Positions 46,843 to 59,484 of a stretch of 64,000 nucleotides of DNA are shown here, piece after piece. Position numbers and translations under genes: made by a program. The notes under the pieces were generated by a model. It worked only from the letters and a program-made list of their open reading frames with translations, had not been told where the DNA came from and did not search any database. This stretch comes from Paracoccus zeaxanthinifaciens ATCC 21588 (lineage in GTDB: Bacteria; Pseudomonadota; Alphaproteobacteria; Rhodobacterales; Rhodobacteraceae): contig NZ_ATUJ01000001.1 of the NCBI RefSeq assembly GCF_000420145.1, positions 1 to 64,000 on the forward strand, given 5' to 3'. Within the stretch, counting starts at the first letter, position 1, and every line of letters begins with the position of its first letter.

Positions 46843-47452
46843 CCGCCTGACACTGGGCTTCGACACGTCGGCCGCGCATTGCGCGGCCGCTTTGCTGCGT
46901 GGCGACCGCCTGCTGGCCAGCCGCCACGAGGAGATGGCCAAGGGCCAGGCCGAGCGGCTGATGCCCATGATCGAGGAGCTGCTGTCCGAAGCGGGCGCGA
47001 CCTTCCGTCAGATCGACGTGATCGGCGTGGGCACCGGGCCGGGCAACTTCACCGGCATCCGCGTCGCGGTCGCGGCGGCGCGCGGGCTGTCCCTGGCGAT
47101 GGGGGTGCCCGCGATCGGCGTCAGCGCGACCGATGCGCTGGCATGGGGTCTGCCCCGCCCGTGCCGCATCCAGATCCCGTCTCGCGCGGATACCGTGATC
47201 TGGCAGGATTTCGGGCAAGAGCCCCCGCAGGCCGGTGAACCGGTGGCGGGCAGCCGGCCGCAGCAGGCTGCGACCGGCGCGCTGCCGCCCGGCCCCGCGC
47301 CGGCTGCGCCGGCGGTCGCGATCGCCGAGGGCGTGGCGCGCATGGCCGCCATGCTGGCCGATCGCGGACCCCAGCCCCGCCCCGCGCCCGTCTATCTTCG
47401 GCCCGCCGATGCCGCGCCGGGCCGCGACGCGCCCCCCCGCATCCTGCCGTGA
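46835..47452 (+). CDS. tsaB: t6A threonylcarbamoyltransferase complex subunit TsaB
   Basis: TsaB is an inactive paralogue of TsaD that helps form the TsaB-TsaD-TsaE complex. It starts with TTG (MPDRLTLGFDTSAAHCAAA), overlapping nfuA by 8 nt. The 205 residues contain LMPMIEELLSEAG, GVGTGPGNFTGIRVAVAAARGLSLA and the conserved C-terminal stretch. TTG as start is uncommon but there is no better one. TsaD is at 37.6 kb in this window; TsaE was not seen. rimI follows with a 4-base overlap. Confidence 0.93.
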   Translation: MPDRLTLGFDTSAAHCAAALLRGDRLLASRHEEMAKGQAERLMPMIEELLSEAGATFRQIDVIGVGTGPGNFTGIRVAVAAARGLSLAMGVPAIGVSATDALAWGLPRPCRIQIPSRADTVIWQDFGQEPPQAGEPVAGSRPQQAATGALPPGPAPAAPAVAIAEGVARMAAMLADRGPQPRPAPVYLRPADAAPGRDAPPRILP

Positions 47453-47871
47453 CCGACAGCGCCGCGCTGGCCGCGACCCATGCCGCCTGCTTCGTGACGC
47501 CGCGTCCCTGGACCGCAGCCGAGTTCGACGATCTGCTGGCCGCGCGCGGGACCTTCCTGCTGGGCGATCCCGACGCCTTCCTCCTGGGCCGCAGCCTTGC
47601 CGGAGAGGCCGAGCTGCTGACCCTTGCGGTTTCACCCTCCCTTCGCAGGCAGGGTCACGGGCAGCGGCTGCTTGCGCATTTTGCCCGCCATGCGGGCGAA
47701 ACGGGCGCCGAAAAGGCATTCCTGGAGGTGGCGTCGGACAACGTCGCGGCACGGGCGCTGTACCTGCGAAATGGATGGGTGGAAGCGGGTCTCAGGCGCC
47801 GCTATTACGGGCCGGTGACGGATGCGATCGTGATGCGGTCGTGCCCCGTCGCGGCCCAACAAGGCGGTTGA
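47449..47871 (+). CDS. rimI: Ribosomal protein S18-alanine N-acetyltransferase RimI-like
   Basis: GNAT-fold acetyltransferase, 140 residues, that in E. coli acetylates the N-terminus of S18. The start is GTG (MTDSAALAATHAACF), overlapping the tsaB stop. The acetyl-CoA-binding motif is LTLAVSPSLRRQGHGQRLLAHF (R-x-x-G-x-G/A form), and FLEVASDNVAARALYLRNGW is the second conserved helix. Position after tsaB supports RimI over a generic GNAT. Confidence 0.88.
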   Translation: MTDSAALAATHAACFVTPRPWTAAEFDDLLAARGTFLLGDPDAFLLGRSLAGEAELLTLAVSPSLRRQGHGQRLLAHFARHAGETGAEKAFLEVASDNVAARALYLRNGWVEAGLRRRYYGPVTDAIVMRSCPVAAQQGG

Positions 47872-47898
47872 CCGACCCCGAACGATGCGCCCTAATCG
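47868..47898 (+). promoter_or_regulatory. Possible promoter of the nucleoside-transport operon
   Basis: TTGACC (47868-47873) and TAATCG (47893-47898) with a 19-bp spacer, overlapping the rimI stop. Nineteen bases is long for a sigma-70 promoter, so this is tentative. Confidence 0.35.
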
Positions 47899-47952
47899 CG
47901 TCATCAGACGGGCAAATCTGAATCGCCCGCACCAACAGGATGAGGTTCCTCG

Positions 47953-48941
<989 letters not shown>

Positions 48942-48942
<1 letters not shown>

Positions 48943-50591
48943 TGACTGCCGCAGGCGAAATGACGGGGGGGCGGTCGGACGCGGCCGCCCCCGCTGCAAT
49001 CGAGCTGCGCGGCATCTCGAAGGCATTCGGCCCGGTTCAGGCGAACCGGAACATCAATCTGCGCGTGCCGAAGGGAACCATCCACGGCATCATCGGGGAA
49101 AACGGCGCGGGGAAATCGACCCTGATGTCGATCCTCTACGGTTTCTATCGCCCCGACGCGGGCGAGATCCTGGTGAACGGCCAGCCCATCGCCATCACCG
49201 ACAGCCAGACCGCGATCCGCGCGGGCATCGGCATGGTGTTCCAGCACTTCAAGCTGGTCCAGAACTTCACCGTGCTGGAAAACGTGATCCTCGGGGCCGA
49301 GGACGGCGCGCTGCTGCGCCCGTCCCTGTCCAAGGCGCGCGGCGTGCTGAAGCAGCTGGCGCAGGAATACCAGCTGAACGTCGATCCCGACGAACGCATC
49401 GAGGAGCTGTCCGTCGGCCACCAGCAGCGGGTCGAGATCCTGAAGGCGCTGTACCGCCAGGCCGACATCCTGATCCTGGACGAGCCCACGGGCGTGCTGA
49501 CCCCCGCCGAGGCCGATCACCTGTTCCGCATCCTCGAAGGGCTGCGCGACGAGGGCAAGACGATCATCCTGATCACGCACAAGCTGCGCGAGATCATGGA
49601 CATCACCGACAATGTCAGCGTCATGCGCCGCGGCGAGATGGTCGCATCGGTCAAGACCGCCGAGACCGACCCCGAGGAGCTGGCCGAGCTGATGGTCGGC
49701 CGCAAGGTCCTGCTGAACGTCGAGAAGGCCCCCGCCACCCCCACCAAGCCGGTCCTGCAGGTCGAGGGCCTGCGCATGATCGACGATGACGGGGTCGAGC
49801 GCCTGCGCGGCATCGACCTGCAGATCCGCGCAGGAGAGATCCTGGGCCTTGCGGGCGTGTCCGGCAACGGCCAGACCCAGCTTCTGGAGATCCTCGGCGG
49901 CTATCCCCCGAAGGGATCGAAGGTCGAGGGGACCGTGACCATGAACGGCGCCCCCCTGCCGCTGTCGGGCCGCGGCTGCGATGCCGCGTCGCGCCGTCGC
50001 GCGGGCATGGGCCACATCCCCGAGGACCGACAGGTCGAGGGGCTGATCATGGACTTCGCCGCCTGGGAGAACGTCGCCTTCGGCTGGCAGGACGCCCCCG
50101 AATTCAACCGCGGCTGGCTGATGGACAATGCCGCCATCCGCAGCGACGCGGCCGACAAGATGGAACGCTTCGACGTGCGTCCCCGCAACCCGAACCTTGC
50201 CGCGCGCAACTTCTCGGGGGGGAACCAGCAGAAGATCGTCGTCGCCCGAGAGATCGAGCGCAATCCCGACCTGCTGCTGATCGGCCAGCCGACGCGCGGC
50301 GTGGATATCGGCGCGATCGAGTTCATCCACAAGCGCATCGTCGAGTTGCGCGACGCGGGCAAGGCGATCCTGCTGGTCAGCGTGGAACTGGACGAGATCC
50401 TGTCCCTGTCCGACCGCGTGGCCGTCATGTTCGACGGGCGCATCATGGGCGAACGCGATCCCGCATCGACCACCACGGGCGAACTGGGCCTGCTGATGGC
50501 GGGCGTCACCGACACGAAGAACACCCCCGACGACCAGGGCATCCCGCCCGAACACGCCCATGTCGACGGACTGCCGCAGGAGCCCCGCTGA
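48942..50591 (+). CDS. Nucleoside ABC transporter ATPase with two ABC domains
   Basis: Cytoplasmic ATPase of 549 residues. The first domain has Walker A GENGAGKST, SVGHQQRVEIL (signature) and LILDEPTGVLTP (Walker B). The second has a degenerate Walker A (GVSGNGQTQLLE) but a good signature, SGGNQQKIVVAREIERNPD, and Walker B LLLIGQPTRGVD. This two-domain form is normal for sugar and nucleoside importers (RbsA/NupO style). Its ATG overlaps the binding-protein stop. Confidence 0.95.
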
Positions 50592-51691
50592 TGGACAAGA
50601 TGCCGAAATGGGCCGATGTCATCCTGACCCCGCTGATCTCGCTGGTGCTGGCGATGGCGATCTCGGCGCTGGTGATCCTCGCCATCGGCGAGAGCCCGTG
50701 GGAGGCGATGAAGACCATGGTGCAGGGTGCGCTCGGATCCAGCTATGGCTGGGGGTTCACGCTGTATTACGCCACGAACTTCATCTTCACCGGGCTGGCC
50801 GTCATGGTCGCCTATCACGCCAGCCTGTTCAATATCGGCGGTGAGGGTCAGGCCGCGATGGGGGGCCTCGGCGTCGCGCTGGCGCTGCTCTACATCCCCC
50901 TGCCGCATTGGGCGCTGGCGCTGCCGGTCGCGATGGTCGGGGCGGCGATCCTGGGGGCCGCATGGGCCTTCATCCCCGCGATCCTTCAGGCGAAACGCGG
51001 CAGCCATATCGTCATCACGACGATCATGTTCAACTTCATCGCCGCCGCGGCGCTGAACTATGTGCTGGTGCGGCTGCTGCGCCCCGTGGGCAGCATGGAC
51101 CCCGCATCGGCCCGCTTCCCCGAGGCGACGAACCTGCCGTCGCTGTCCGACGCCTTCGCATCCATCGGGATCGAGTGGGGCCGCAACACGCCTGCCAATG
51201 TCACCTTCTTCATCGCGCTGCTGGCCTGCCTTCTGGTCTGGCTGCTGATCTGGCGCACGCGCATGGGCTACGAGATCCGGGCCCTGGGCAAATCCGAACC
51301 GGGCGCCGTCTATGCCGGTATCAGCCCCGTGCGGATCACCGTGATCGCGATGCTGATCTCGGGCGGGCTGGCCGGGATGATGGCCATCAACAACGTCATG
51401 GGCGAGGCCGAGCGCCTTGTCCTGAACGCGGTCGAGGGCGCGGGCTTCATCGGCATCGCCGTGGCGCTGATGGGGCGCAACCACCCCTTCGGCGTGCTGC
51501 TGGCAGCCCTTCTCTTCGGGTTCCTCTACCAGGGCGGGGGCGAGCTTGCGCTCTGGACCTCGATCCCGCGGGAACTGATCATCGTCATCCAGGCCCTGGT
51601 GATCCTGTTCACCGGCGCGCTGGACAACATGGTGCGGATGCCGCTGGAACGCCTGTTCCTGCGCCTGCGCCGGAAGGAGGTCGCGGAATGA
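50591..51691 (+). CDS. Nucleoside ABC transporter permease 1
   Basis: Inner-membrane permease of 366 residues with about nine predicted spans, of the BPD_transp_2 family (NupP/YufP type). Typical segments are the AYHASLFNIGGEGQ loop, LQAKRGSHIVITTIMFNFIAA and YEIRALGKSEPGAVYAGI, the cytoplasmic EAA-like loop. Its start overlaps the ATPase stop by one base. It pairs with the next permease. Confidence 0.94.
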   Translation: MDKMPKWADVILTPLISLVLAMAISALVILAIGESPWEAMKTMVQGALGSSYGWGFTLYYATNFIFTGLAVMVAYHASLFNIGGEGQAAMGGLGVALALLYIPLPHWALALPVAMVGAAILGAAWAFIPAILQAKRGSHIVITTIMFNFIAAAALNYVLVRLLRPVGSMDPASARFPEATNLPSLSDAFASIGIEWGRNTPANVTFFIALLACLLVWLLIWRTRMGYEIRALGKSEPGAVYAGISPVRITVIAMLISGGLAGMMAINNVMGEAERLVLNAVEGAGFIGIAVALMGRNHPFGVLLAALLFGFLYQGGGELALWTSIPRELIIVIQALVILFTGALDNMVRMPLERLFLRLRRKEVAE

Positions 51692-52722
51692 GGATCAAGG
51701 ATTCCCTCACCGCCATCATCGTCGTCGCGATCTGCCTGGTCTGGGCCTTCGTGGATGCACGCGCGGCCCAGCAGGGCATCGACAGCGCGCTGCGCCTGAT
51801 GACGCCGCTGCTGCTGGCCTGCCTTGCGGGCCTATATTCCGAACGCGCGGGCGTCTTCGACATCGGGCTGGAAGGCAAGATGCTGATGGCGGCCTTCACC
51901 GCCGCATCCGCCGCCTATCTGACGGGCAGCGCCTGGCTGGGGCTGCTGGCCGGGATCGCGGGGGCGCTGGCGCTGTCGCTGTCGCTGGTCCACGGGCTGG
52001 CCTCGATCACCTTCCGGGGCAACCAGCTGATTGCGGGCGTCGCGATCAACTTCCTGGCCTCGGGGCTGACGGTGCTGGTCGGGCAGAACGCCTTCGGGCT
52101 GGGCGGGCGGACGCCGTCGCTCAGCGGGGCGGGCCGGTTCAACCCGATCGACCTGCCCTTCGCGGAAACCCTGTCGGGCGTGCCGGTGATCGGGCCGATC
52201 TATTCGGGGCTGATCTCGGGGCAGACGATCCTGGTCTATGTCGCCTTCGCGATGGTGCCGCTGACCTGGTGGGTGCTGTTCCGCACCCGCTTCGGCCTGC
52301 GCCTGCGCGCGGTCGGGGAAAACCCGGCCTCGGTCGATACGGCGGGCGTGTCGGTCACGCGGCTGCGCTATGCCGCCGTGGCGATCTGCGGCGTGCTGAC
52401 GGGGATCGCGGGCGCATACCTTGCCACGGGCCTGTCGGCGGGCTTCGTCAAGGAGATGACGGCCGGTCGCGGCTTCATCGCGCTGGCCGCGCTGATCTTC
52501 GCCAAGTGGAAGCCGTGGCAGGCGCTGTTCGCGACCTTCCTTTTCGGCCTGCTCGAGGCGATCGCGAACCTCTATCCCAACCTGGACCTGGGGATCGTGG
52601 TGGTGCCGTCCATGTTCATGAACGCGCTGCCCTACATCCTGACGGTGATCATCCTTGCGGGCTTCGTCGGCCGCGCGATCCCGCCCCGCGCCGGAGGAGA
52701 GCCCTATGTCAAGGAGCGCTGA
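51688..52722 (+). CDS. Nucleoside ABC transporter permease 2
   Basis: Inner-membrane permease of 344 residues, start overlapping the previous stop (ATGA). The LYSERAGVFDIGLEGKMLM, ASITFRGNQLIAGVAINF and LRLRAVGENPASVDTAGVS motifs are those of the second permease in BMP-linked importers. Its 3' end overlaps the purine nucleoside phosphorylase start by 17 nt, tying transport to phosphorolysis. Confidence 0.94.
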   Translation: MRIKDSLTAIIVVAICLVWAFVDARAAQQGIDSALRLMTPLLLACLAGLYSERAGVFDIGLEGKMLMAAFTAASAAYLTGSAWLGLLAGIAGALALSLSLVHGLASITFRGNQLIAGVAINFLASGLTVLVGQNAFGLGGRTPSLSGAGRFNPIDLPFAETLSGVPVIGPIYSGLISGQTILVYVAFAMVPLTWWVLFRTRFGLRLRAVGENPASVDTAGVSVTRLRYAAVAICGVLTGIAGAYLATGLSAGFVKEMTAGRGFIALAALIFAKWKPWQALFATFLFGLLEAIANLYPNLDLGIVVVPSMFMNALPYILTVIILAGFVGRAIPPRAGGEPYVKER

Positions 52723-53509
52723 GCTTGCAGCCCTCATCCGCGACCGCGCGGGTGAGGAGGCCCCCGAATACGCCCTGATCCTGGGATCGGGCCTGGGCCA
52801 CCTGTCCGAGAAGGTCGAGGGCACCGCCATCCCCTACAGCGACCTGCCGGGCTTTCCCCATGCGGGCGTGTCAGGCCACGTGCCGCAGCTGGTCATCGGC
52901 GAGTTGGAGGGGCGGCGCGTCGCGGTCTTCGGCGGGCGGTCGCATTACTACGAATCCGGGCGGGCGGACGCGATGCGCCTGCCGCTCGAGGTGCTGGCGG
53001 CGCTTGGCTGCACGCGGCTGATCCTGACGAACGCGGCGGGGTCGCTGCGCCCCGACATCCCGCCCGGCGGGCTGATGCTGCTGAACGACCACATCGCCTT
53101 CGCGGGCACCAACCCGCTGATCGGCGAGGCCACGGATGCCCGCTTCGTCCCCATGACCGAGGCCCATGACGCGACGATGCGCGAGGGGCTTCTGGCCGCC
53201 GCGAAGGCCGAGGGCGTCGCGCTGCCGCAGGGCGTCTATTGCTGGTTCTCGGGGCCCAGCTTCGAGACCCCCGCCGAGATCCGTGCAGCACGGGTGCTGG
53301 GCGCGGATGCGGTCGGCATGTCCACCGTCCCCGAGATCATCCTGGCGCGGTTCCTAGGGCTGCGCGCGGCCGCGATCTCGGTCGTGACGAACATGGGTGC
53401 GGGGCTGTCGGACGAATCCATCAGCCACGACCACACCAAGGCGATGGCCCCCATCGGGGCCGCCAAGCTGGAGAAGCTGCTGCGCCGCTTCCTGCGCGAG
53501 GGCGAGTGA
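52706..53509 (+). CDS. Purine-nucleoside phosphorylase (trimeric type)
   Basis: Cleaves purine nucleosides (inosine, guanosine) with phosphate to the base and ribose 1-phosphate. The 267 residues have LILGSGLGHL (phosphate site), GRSHYYESGRAD, LTNAAGSLRPDIPPG, CWFSGPSFETPAEIRAARV and VGMSTVPEIILARFLG, the class II trimeric PNP motifs. It starts within the last permease gene, after GGAGGAG. Being in one operon with a BMP importer indicates nucleoside salvage. It abuts mnmH tail-to-tail. Confidence 0.94.
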   Translation: MSRSAELAALIRDRAGEEAPEYALILGSGLGHLSEKVEGTAIPYSDLPGFPHAGVSGHVPQLVIGELEGRRVAVFGGRSHYYESGRADAMRLPLEVLAALGCTRLILTNAAGSLRPDIPPGGLMLLNDHIAFAGTNPLIGEATDARFVPMTEAHDATMREGLLAAAKAEGVALPQGVYCWFSGPSFETPAEIRAARVLGADAVGMSTVPEIILARFLGLRAAAISVVTNMGAGLSDESISHDHTKAMAPIGAAKLEKLLRRFLREGE

Positions 53510-54559
53510 TCAGGGAAGGCGGGCCAGGGCGTCCTGAACGCGGTCCGCCACCCTTTCCAGGTCGTCCAAGCCCTTGACCGCCAGCACGCCGCGTTCGCGT
53601 TCGGCATAGCGCAGGCGGTGCTTGAGGTATCGCGGATCATAGTGATCGCGCAAAAGCCCCTGCGACAGTTCCTTCCATTCCCGCCGTGCCAGCTGGCCGC
53701 GCCATGTCTCGATCCGCTCGGCCGGGTGCTGGGGGGCAAGACGTGTCAGGATCGCCTGCACGCGGTCGGGATCGGCCACCATGTCGTCGTAGCGCAGCGC
53801 GGTATAGGCCGCGCGGGCCTCGACCGGGATCTCCAGCCTCAGGCGGGGCGCGGCGCAGATGGCCTGCCACATGGCCTTGGGGATGGTGATGTTGCCGATG
53901 CGGCTGCTCTCGGCCTCGACGATGACGGGGCGCGCGGGGTCCAGCGCCTCGATCTGCGCGGCAAGGCGCCCCTCGAACAGCTTCTGGCCGGGCTGGCCTT
54001 CGGCCACCGCGCCGAACAGGCTGCCGCGATGCCGAGCAAGCCCTTCGAGGTCGATGACCTGGTGCCCGCGCGCGGCAAGGATGTGCAGGATCTCGGTCTT
54101 GGCGCTGCCGGTATTGCCGTCCAGCACCACGACGGGCGCAGGGATCGGACCGTTCTGCAGAAGGTCCACGACCAGCCCGCGCCACGCCTTGTATCCGCCC
54201 TCGATGCGGTTCACCCGCCAGCCGATCTGCTTCAGGATCACCTCGAAGCTGCCGGACCGCTGACCGCCGCGCCAGCAATAGACCAGCGGCTTCCATCCCC
54301 CGTCGCGATCCGCAAGCGGCCCCGCGATATGGCGCGCGGCATTGGCCGCGACCATCGCCGCCCCCATCCGCCGCGCATCGAAGGGCGAGACCTGCTTGTA
54401 GATCGTGCCGACCTGCGCGCGCTCGTCATCGCTCAGCACCGGCAGGTTGATCGCGCCGGGCAGGTGATCCTCGGCGAATTCGGCCGGGGCGCGCACGTCG
54501 ATCACGTCGTCGAAGCCCGCAAGCGCGGGCCCCGAGATTCCCTCCAGACGAAGTGCCAA
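53510..54559 (-). CDS. mnmH: tRNA 2-selenouridine synthase
   Basis: Converts 2-thiouridine at tRNA position 34 to selenouridine via a geranylated intermediate. The protein starts with TTG (MALRLEGISGPALAGF), 3 nt after the upstream L,D-transpeptidase stop; it is 349 residues. The rhodanese domain has C95 in YCWRGGQRSG and the P-loop is GNTGSAKT (148-155). SelD (needed for selenium) is not in the window. Also called SelU/YbbB. Confidence 0.9.
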   Translation of the reverse strand: MALRLEGISGPALAGFDDVIDVRAPAEFAEDHLPGAINLPVLSDDERAQVGTIYKQVSPFDARRMGAAMVAANAARHIAGPLADRDGGWKPLVYCWRGGQRSGSFEVILKQIGWRVNRIEGGYKAWRGLVVDLLQNGPIPAPVVVLDGNTGSAKTEILHILAARGHQVIDLEGLARHRGSLFGAVAEGQPGQKLFEGRLAAQIEALDPARPVIVEAESSRIGNITIPKAMWQAICAAPRLRLEIPVEARAAYTALRYDDMVADPDRVQAILTRLAPQHPAERIETWRGQLARREWKELSQGLLRDHYDPRYLKHRLRYAERERGVLAVKGLDDLERVADRVQDALARLP

Positions 54560-54561
54560 GA

Positions 54562-55113
54562 TCAGAAGACGTAGACGGGCGTGCCGACCGGCACCTGTTC
54601 GAACAGCGCGATCACGGCCTCGTTGCGCATGCGCAGGCAGCCGTTCGACACGGCCTGCCCGATGGATCCGGGGTTGGTCGTGCCGTGGATGCGGATCGCC
54701 GTGTCGTTGCCGTTCTTGTCGTACAGGTACAGCGCGCGCGCCCCGAGCGGGTTCTGCGGACCGCCCGGCATGCCGTCGGCATATTTCTCGTAGGCGTCGG
54801 GATTGCGCTTGATCATGTCCTGCGTCGGACGCCAGCTGGGCCATTCGACCTTGCGCCCGATGGTGGCCTTGCCCTTCCAGACCAGTTCGGCCGTGCCGAC
54901 GGCCACGCCGTAACGGACCGCGCGACCCGGTGCCACGACGTGATAGAGGAAGAAGTCCTTGCTGACGACGACGATGCTGCCGACCTCGAAATCGTCGCGG
55001 ATGGCGACCTCGGTCGGGACATAGGGGTCGGCGGCGGGGGCGTCCTGCGCGGATGCCAGGGCGGGCATGGCGATCAGCGGCAGGGCCGAAAGGATCATCT
55101 GACGGCGGTTCAT
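54562..55113 (-). CDS. L,D-transpeptidase (YkuD family)
   Basis: Exported cross-linking enzyme of peptidoglycan, 183 residues. The start gives MNRRQMILSALPLIAMPALASAQDAP, a signal peptide with an ASA cleavage site, after AAGGA about 9 nt upstream. The catalytic motif is IRIHGTTNPGSIGQAVSNGCLRM, with C159. A smaller Trp/Lys-rich segment (VVSKDFFLYHVVAPGRAVRYGVAVG) is the N-terminal strand region of the fold. It makes LD bonds or attaches lipoproteins; which is not known. It is divergent from copA across a 377-bp gap. Confidence 0.92.
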   Translation of the reverse strand: MNRRQMILSALPLIAMPALASAQDAPAADPYVPTEVAIRDDFEVGSIVVVSKDFFLYHVVAPGRAVRYGVAVGTAELVWKGKATIGRKVEWPSWRPTQDMIKRNPDAYEKYADGMPGGPQNPLGARALYLYDKNGNDTAIRIHGTTNPGSIGQAVSNGCLRMRNEAVIALFEQVPVGTPVYVF

Positions 55114-55490
55114 GGTCCGTATCCTTCTGTCTGTCTTGGCCCTTGCAATAGCGCGAAACCGGCTTTGCCCGCAACTGAGACGGGCGCATCGGCACGCGGG
55201 GCTTGACCATAACGCAACAGGTCCACATCTGTTGCACATGGAAACGGCCCCGACCTGCACGGCACGCAAGGCCCCTGCCCGCCCGCGCCACCTCTGCCGC
55301 GGACGGGGCGACCGGTCCTGCCGCTGCCATGTCGCGGATCGCAGGCAGGCGTCCCGCCCCCCGCGCAGGCCCCTGCCGCATGCGGTGATCCGTCCCGCGA
55401 CCGATCCCCCCGCCCGCGCCCCATCGCCGCCCCAGGCCCCCCCTGCCCCATCAGCCGCAGCCCGTTCCTGCAAACCTGATGAGGCAAGAC
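55114..55490. other. 377-bp gap between the L,D-transpeptidase and copA
   Basis: No convincing gene is seen. It holds the divergent promoters, which I could not place reliably, and one strong 7-bp palindrome (55214-55235). A plus-strand frame from 55238 to 55507 is Arg/Pro/Cys-rich and overlaps the start of copA in another frame; I regard it as chance. The last 150 bp are very C-rich. Confidence 0.6.
55214..55235. promoter_or_regulatory. 7-bp palindrome upstream of copA (operator candidate)
   Basis: GCAACAG (55214-55220), 8-nt spacer, CTGTTGC (55229-55235). It begins 6 nt after a TTGACC element (55203-55208), which could be a -35. Symmetry and place suggest a regulator site, for example a copper-responsive one, but it lacks the usual CueR half-site. 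Confidence 0.45.
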
Positions 55491-57862
<2,372 letters not shown>

Positions 57863-57866
<4 letters not shown>

Positions 57867-58516
57867 AGCTGAACCGCCGCCACCTGCTGTCCATCGCCGC
57901 CGCATCCGCGCTTGCGCCCGCCCTGCCCGCCACGGCACAGGGCGCGCCGCGCGTGCTGTGCTTCGGGGACAGCCTGACGGCGGGCTATGGGCTGGGCGCG
58001 GATCAGGGGCTGGTGCCGCAGCTGTCGGACTGGCTGACGCGCGCGGACCGGCCCGCGACGCTGCTCAACGGCGGGCTGTCGGGCGACACGACCTATGGCG
58101 GGCGCATCAGGATAGAGCTGGCGATGCCCCGCCACGAGCCCGATGCCGTCATCGTCGAGCTGGGCGGCAACGACATGCTGCGCGGCTGGACCGCCGCCGA
58201 TGCGGAACCCAACCTGGATGCCATCCTGACCCGCGCGGGTCGCGGCGGCAGGCCGCTGCTGCTGGTGGGGATCCAGGCCCCCAAGGGCCCGGACGACTGG
58301 CGCGCGGACTGGGCCGCGATGTGGCCCCGCATCGCCGCGCGTCATGGCGCGCTGCTGCTGCCCGATCTCTATGCGCCGCTGGCCGCGGTCGCGCCCGATC
58401 TGCGCGGGCCGCTGCTGCAGCCCGACGGCATCCATGCATCCGCCGAGGGCGTGCGCCGCATCGTGGCCGAGCTTGGCCCCGTCACGGCGCAGCTGATCGG
58501 ACGGCTGGCCGCCTGA
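57863..58516 (+). CDS. TesA-like SGNH esterase/thioesterase, exported
   Basis: Secreted hydrolase of 217 residues, starting 4 bases before the copA stop. It has a twin-Arg-like n-region (KLNRRHLLSIAAASALAPALPATAQG) and a signal peptide ending AQG. The SGNH blocks are FGDSLTAGYGLG (nucleophile Ser), the Gly in NGGLSGDTT, LGGNDML (Asn) and DGIHAS (Asp-x-x-His). E. coli TesA is the nearest well-known enzyme, with lysophospholipase, thioesterase and arylesterase activity. Its link to copper is by gene order only. Confidence 0.88.
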
Positions 58517-58984
58517 TCAGTGACCGGCATGGGCGTCATGCCCATGGCCCGCGTGATCGGCCTCGCGGTCGTTGTCCACGACGGCCTCGACCTCGACCGT
58601 GCCGCAATCGCCGAAATCCAGCGTCAGGGCGACCGGATCGCCGTCGTTCAGCGGCTGCGCCAGCCCCATCAGCATGACGTGGTCCGCACCGCGCGCCAGC
58701 TCGTGCGTCTCGCCCGCGGGGATCTCGATGCCGCCTTCGATGGCGCCCATGCGCATGACACCGTTGTCTTCGGTATGGGTGTGCAGTTCCACCTTCTCGG
58801 CGGCGTCGGATGCGACGCCCTGCAGGGTGCAGGCGGTCTGGCGGTGGTTTTCCAGCTGCATGAAGATCGCGCCGGTCACCGGGTTCGCACTGCGCGCATA
58901 GGCGTCGTTCACGTGCATCCCGTCATGGGCAAGCGCCGCAACGGGCAGAATCGCCAGAAGGCTGGCGGAAATGAGGGTTTTCAT
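58517..58984 (-). CDS. Periplasmic copper chaperone PCuAC
   Basis: Exported copper chaperone of 155 residues that delivers Cu(I) to the CuA site of cytochrome oxidase. The start gives the signal MKTLISASLLAILPVAALA before HDGMHVND. The copper ligands fit the H-(M)-x10-M-x21-H-x-M pattern: GAIFMQLENH, then LHTHTEDNGVMRM and HVMLMGL. The C-terminus is His-rich (HAGHGHDAHAGH), an additional metal-binding tail. It is tail-to-tail with the esterase and head-to-tail with the next small gene. Confidence 0.92.
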   Translation of the reverse strand: MKTLISASLLAILPVAALAHDGMHVNDAYARSANPVTGAIFMQLENHRQTACTLQGVASDAAEKVELHTHTEDNGVMRMGAIEGGIEIPAGETHELARGADHVMLMGLAQPLNDGDPVALTLDFGDCGTVEVEAVVDNDREADHAGHGHDAHAGH

Positions 58985-59018
58985 GATGTTCGTCCTTGGT
59001 CTGTCGTTTCGCGTGTGC

Positions 59019-59354
59019 TCAGGCAATCGGAACGACAGGCGGATCGCGCGCACGGAAGACACGGGCGCCGACCGCGTGCGGCGCAGGACGGACCGCGGGG
59101 CGCAGGACGCCTGCGGGAACCGGGGCGGGACGGGGCAGCGACACGCCCTCGGGCATCGGGGCGCTTAGCAATGCCAGCGCCATGTCGGGGCACAGATGCA
59201 CCTGTCCGCCGCGCGGGTCGGGCACGCTGGTCACGCCCTCGCCCGTGCAGATGACCACCTGCCCGCCGATCCGCGCCGTCCCGCGCGCCGAACCCACACC
59301 GACCGAGGTCAGCGCGATGACGATGGCCAGAAGGATGGGCAGCGGACGCAACAT
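59019..59354 (-). CDS. Small exported protein with a conserved Cys pair (DUF2946-like)
   Basis: Predicted exported protein of 111 residues. The N-terminal hydrophobic stretch LRPLPILLAIVIALTSVGVG is a signal/anchor. The core GGQVVICTGEGV...GGQVHLCPDMALALL has two Cys that recall DUF2946-type proteins, commonly beside PCuAC and copper genes. The C-terminal third is Pro/Arg-rich and low in conservation. It lies 34 nt upstream of PCuAC, so the two are likely one transcript. Function unknown. Confidence 0.6.
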   Translation of the reverse strand: MLRPLPILLAIVIALTSVGVGSARGTARIGGQVVICTGEGVTSVPDPRGGQVHLCPDMALALLSAPMPEGVSLPRPAPVPAGVLRPAVRPAPHAVGARVFRARDPPVVPIA

Positions 59355-59417
59355 GGCGCGGACCCTAGCAGCCGGTCCCGGCAAGGTCAGCAGCCAATCG
59401 GTCGCAGCCGCAAATGC

Positions 59418-59440
59418 AAAAACCCCGCCGGATGGCGGGG
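59418..59440 (-). terminator. Intrinsic terminator of rpmB
   Basis: CCCCGCC (59423-59429) and GGCGGGG (59434-59440) form a 7-bp GC stem with a 4-nt loop, directly followed on the minus strand by TTTTTGC. A textbook terminator, 45 nt after the rpmB stop. Confidence 0.85.
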
Positions 59441-59484
59441 CATTGCGCAGGGCGTGTCGGCAGGGCGTCCCTGCCGTTCATGCC

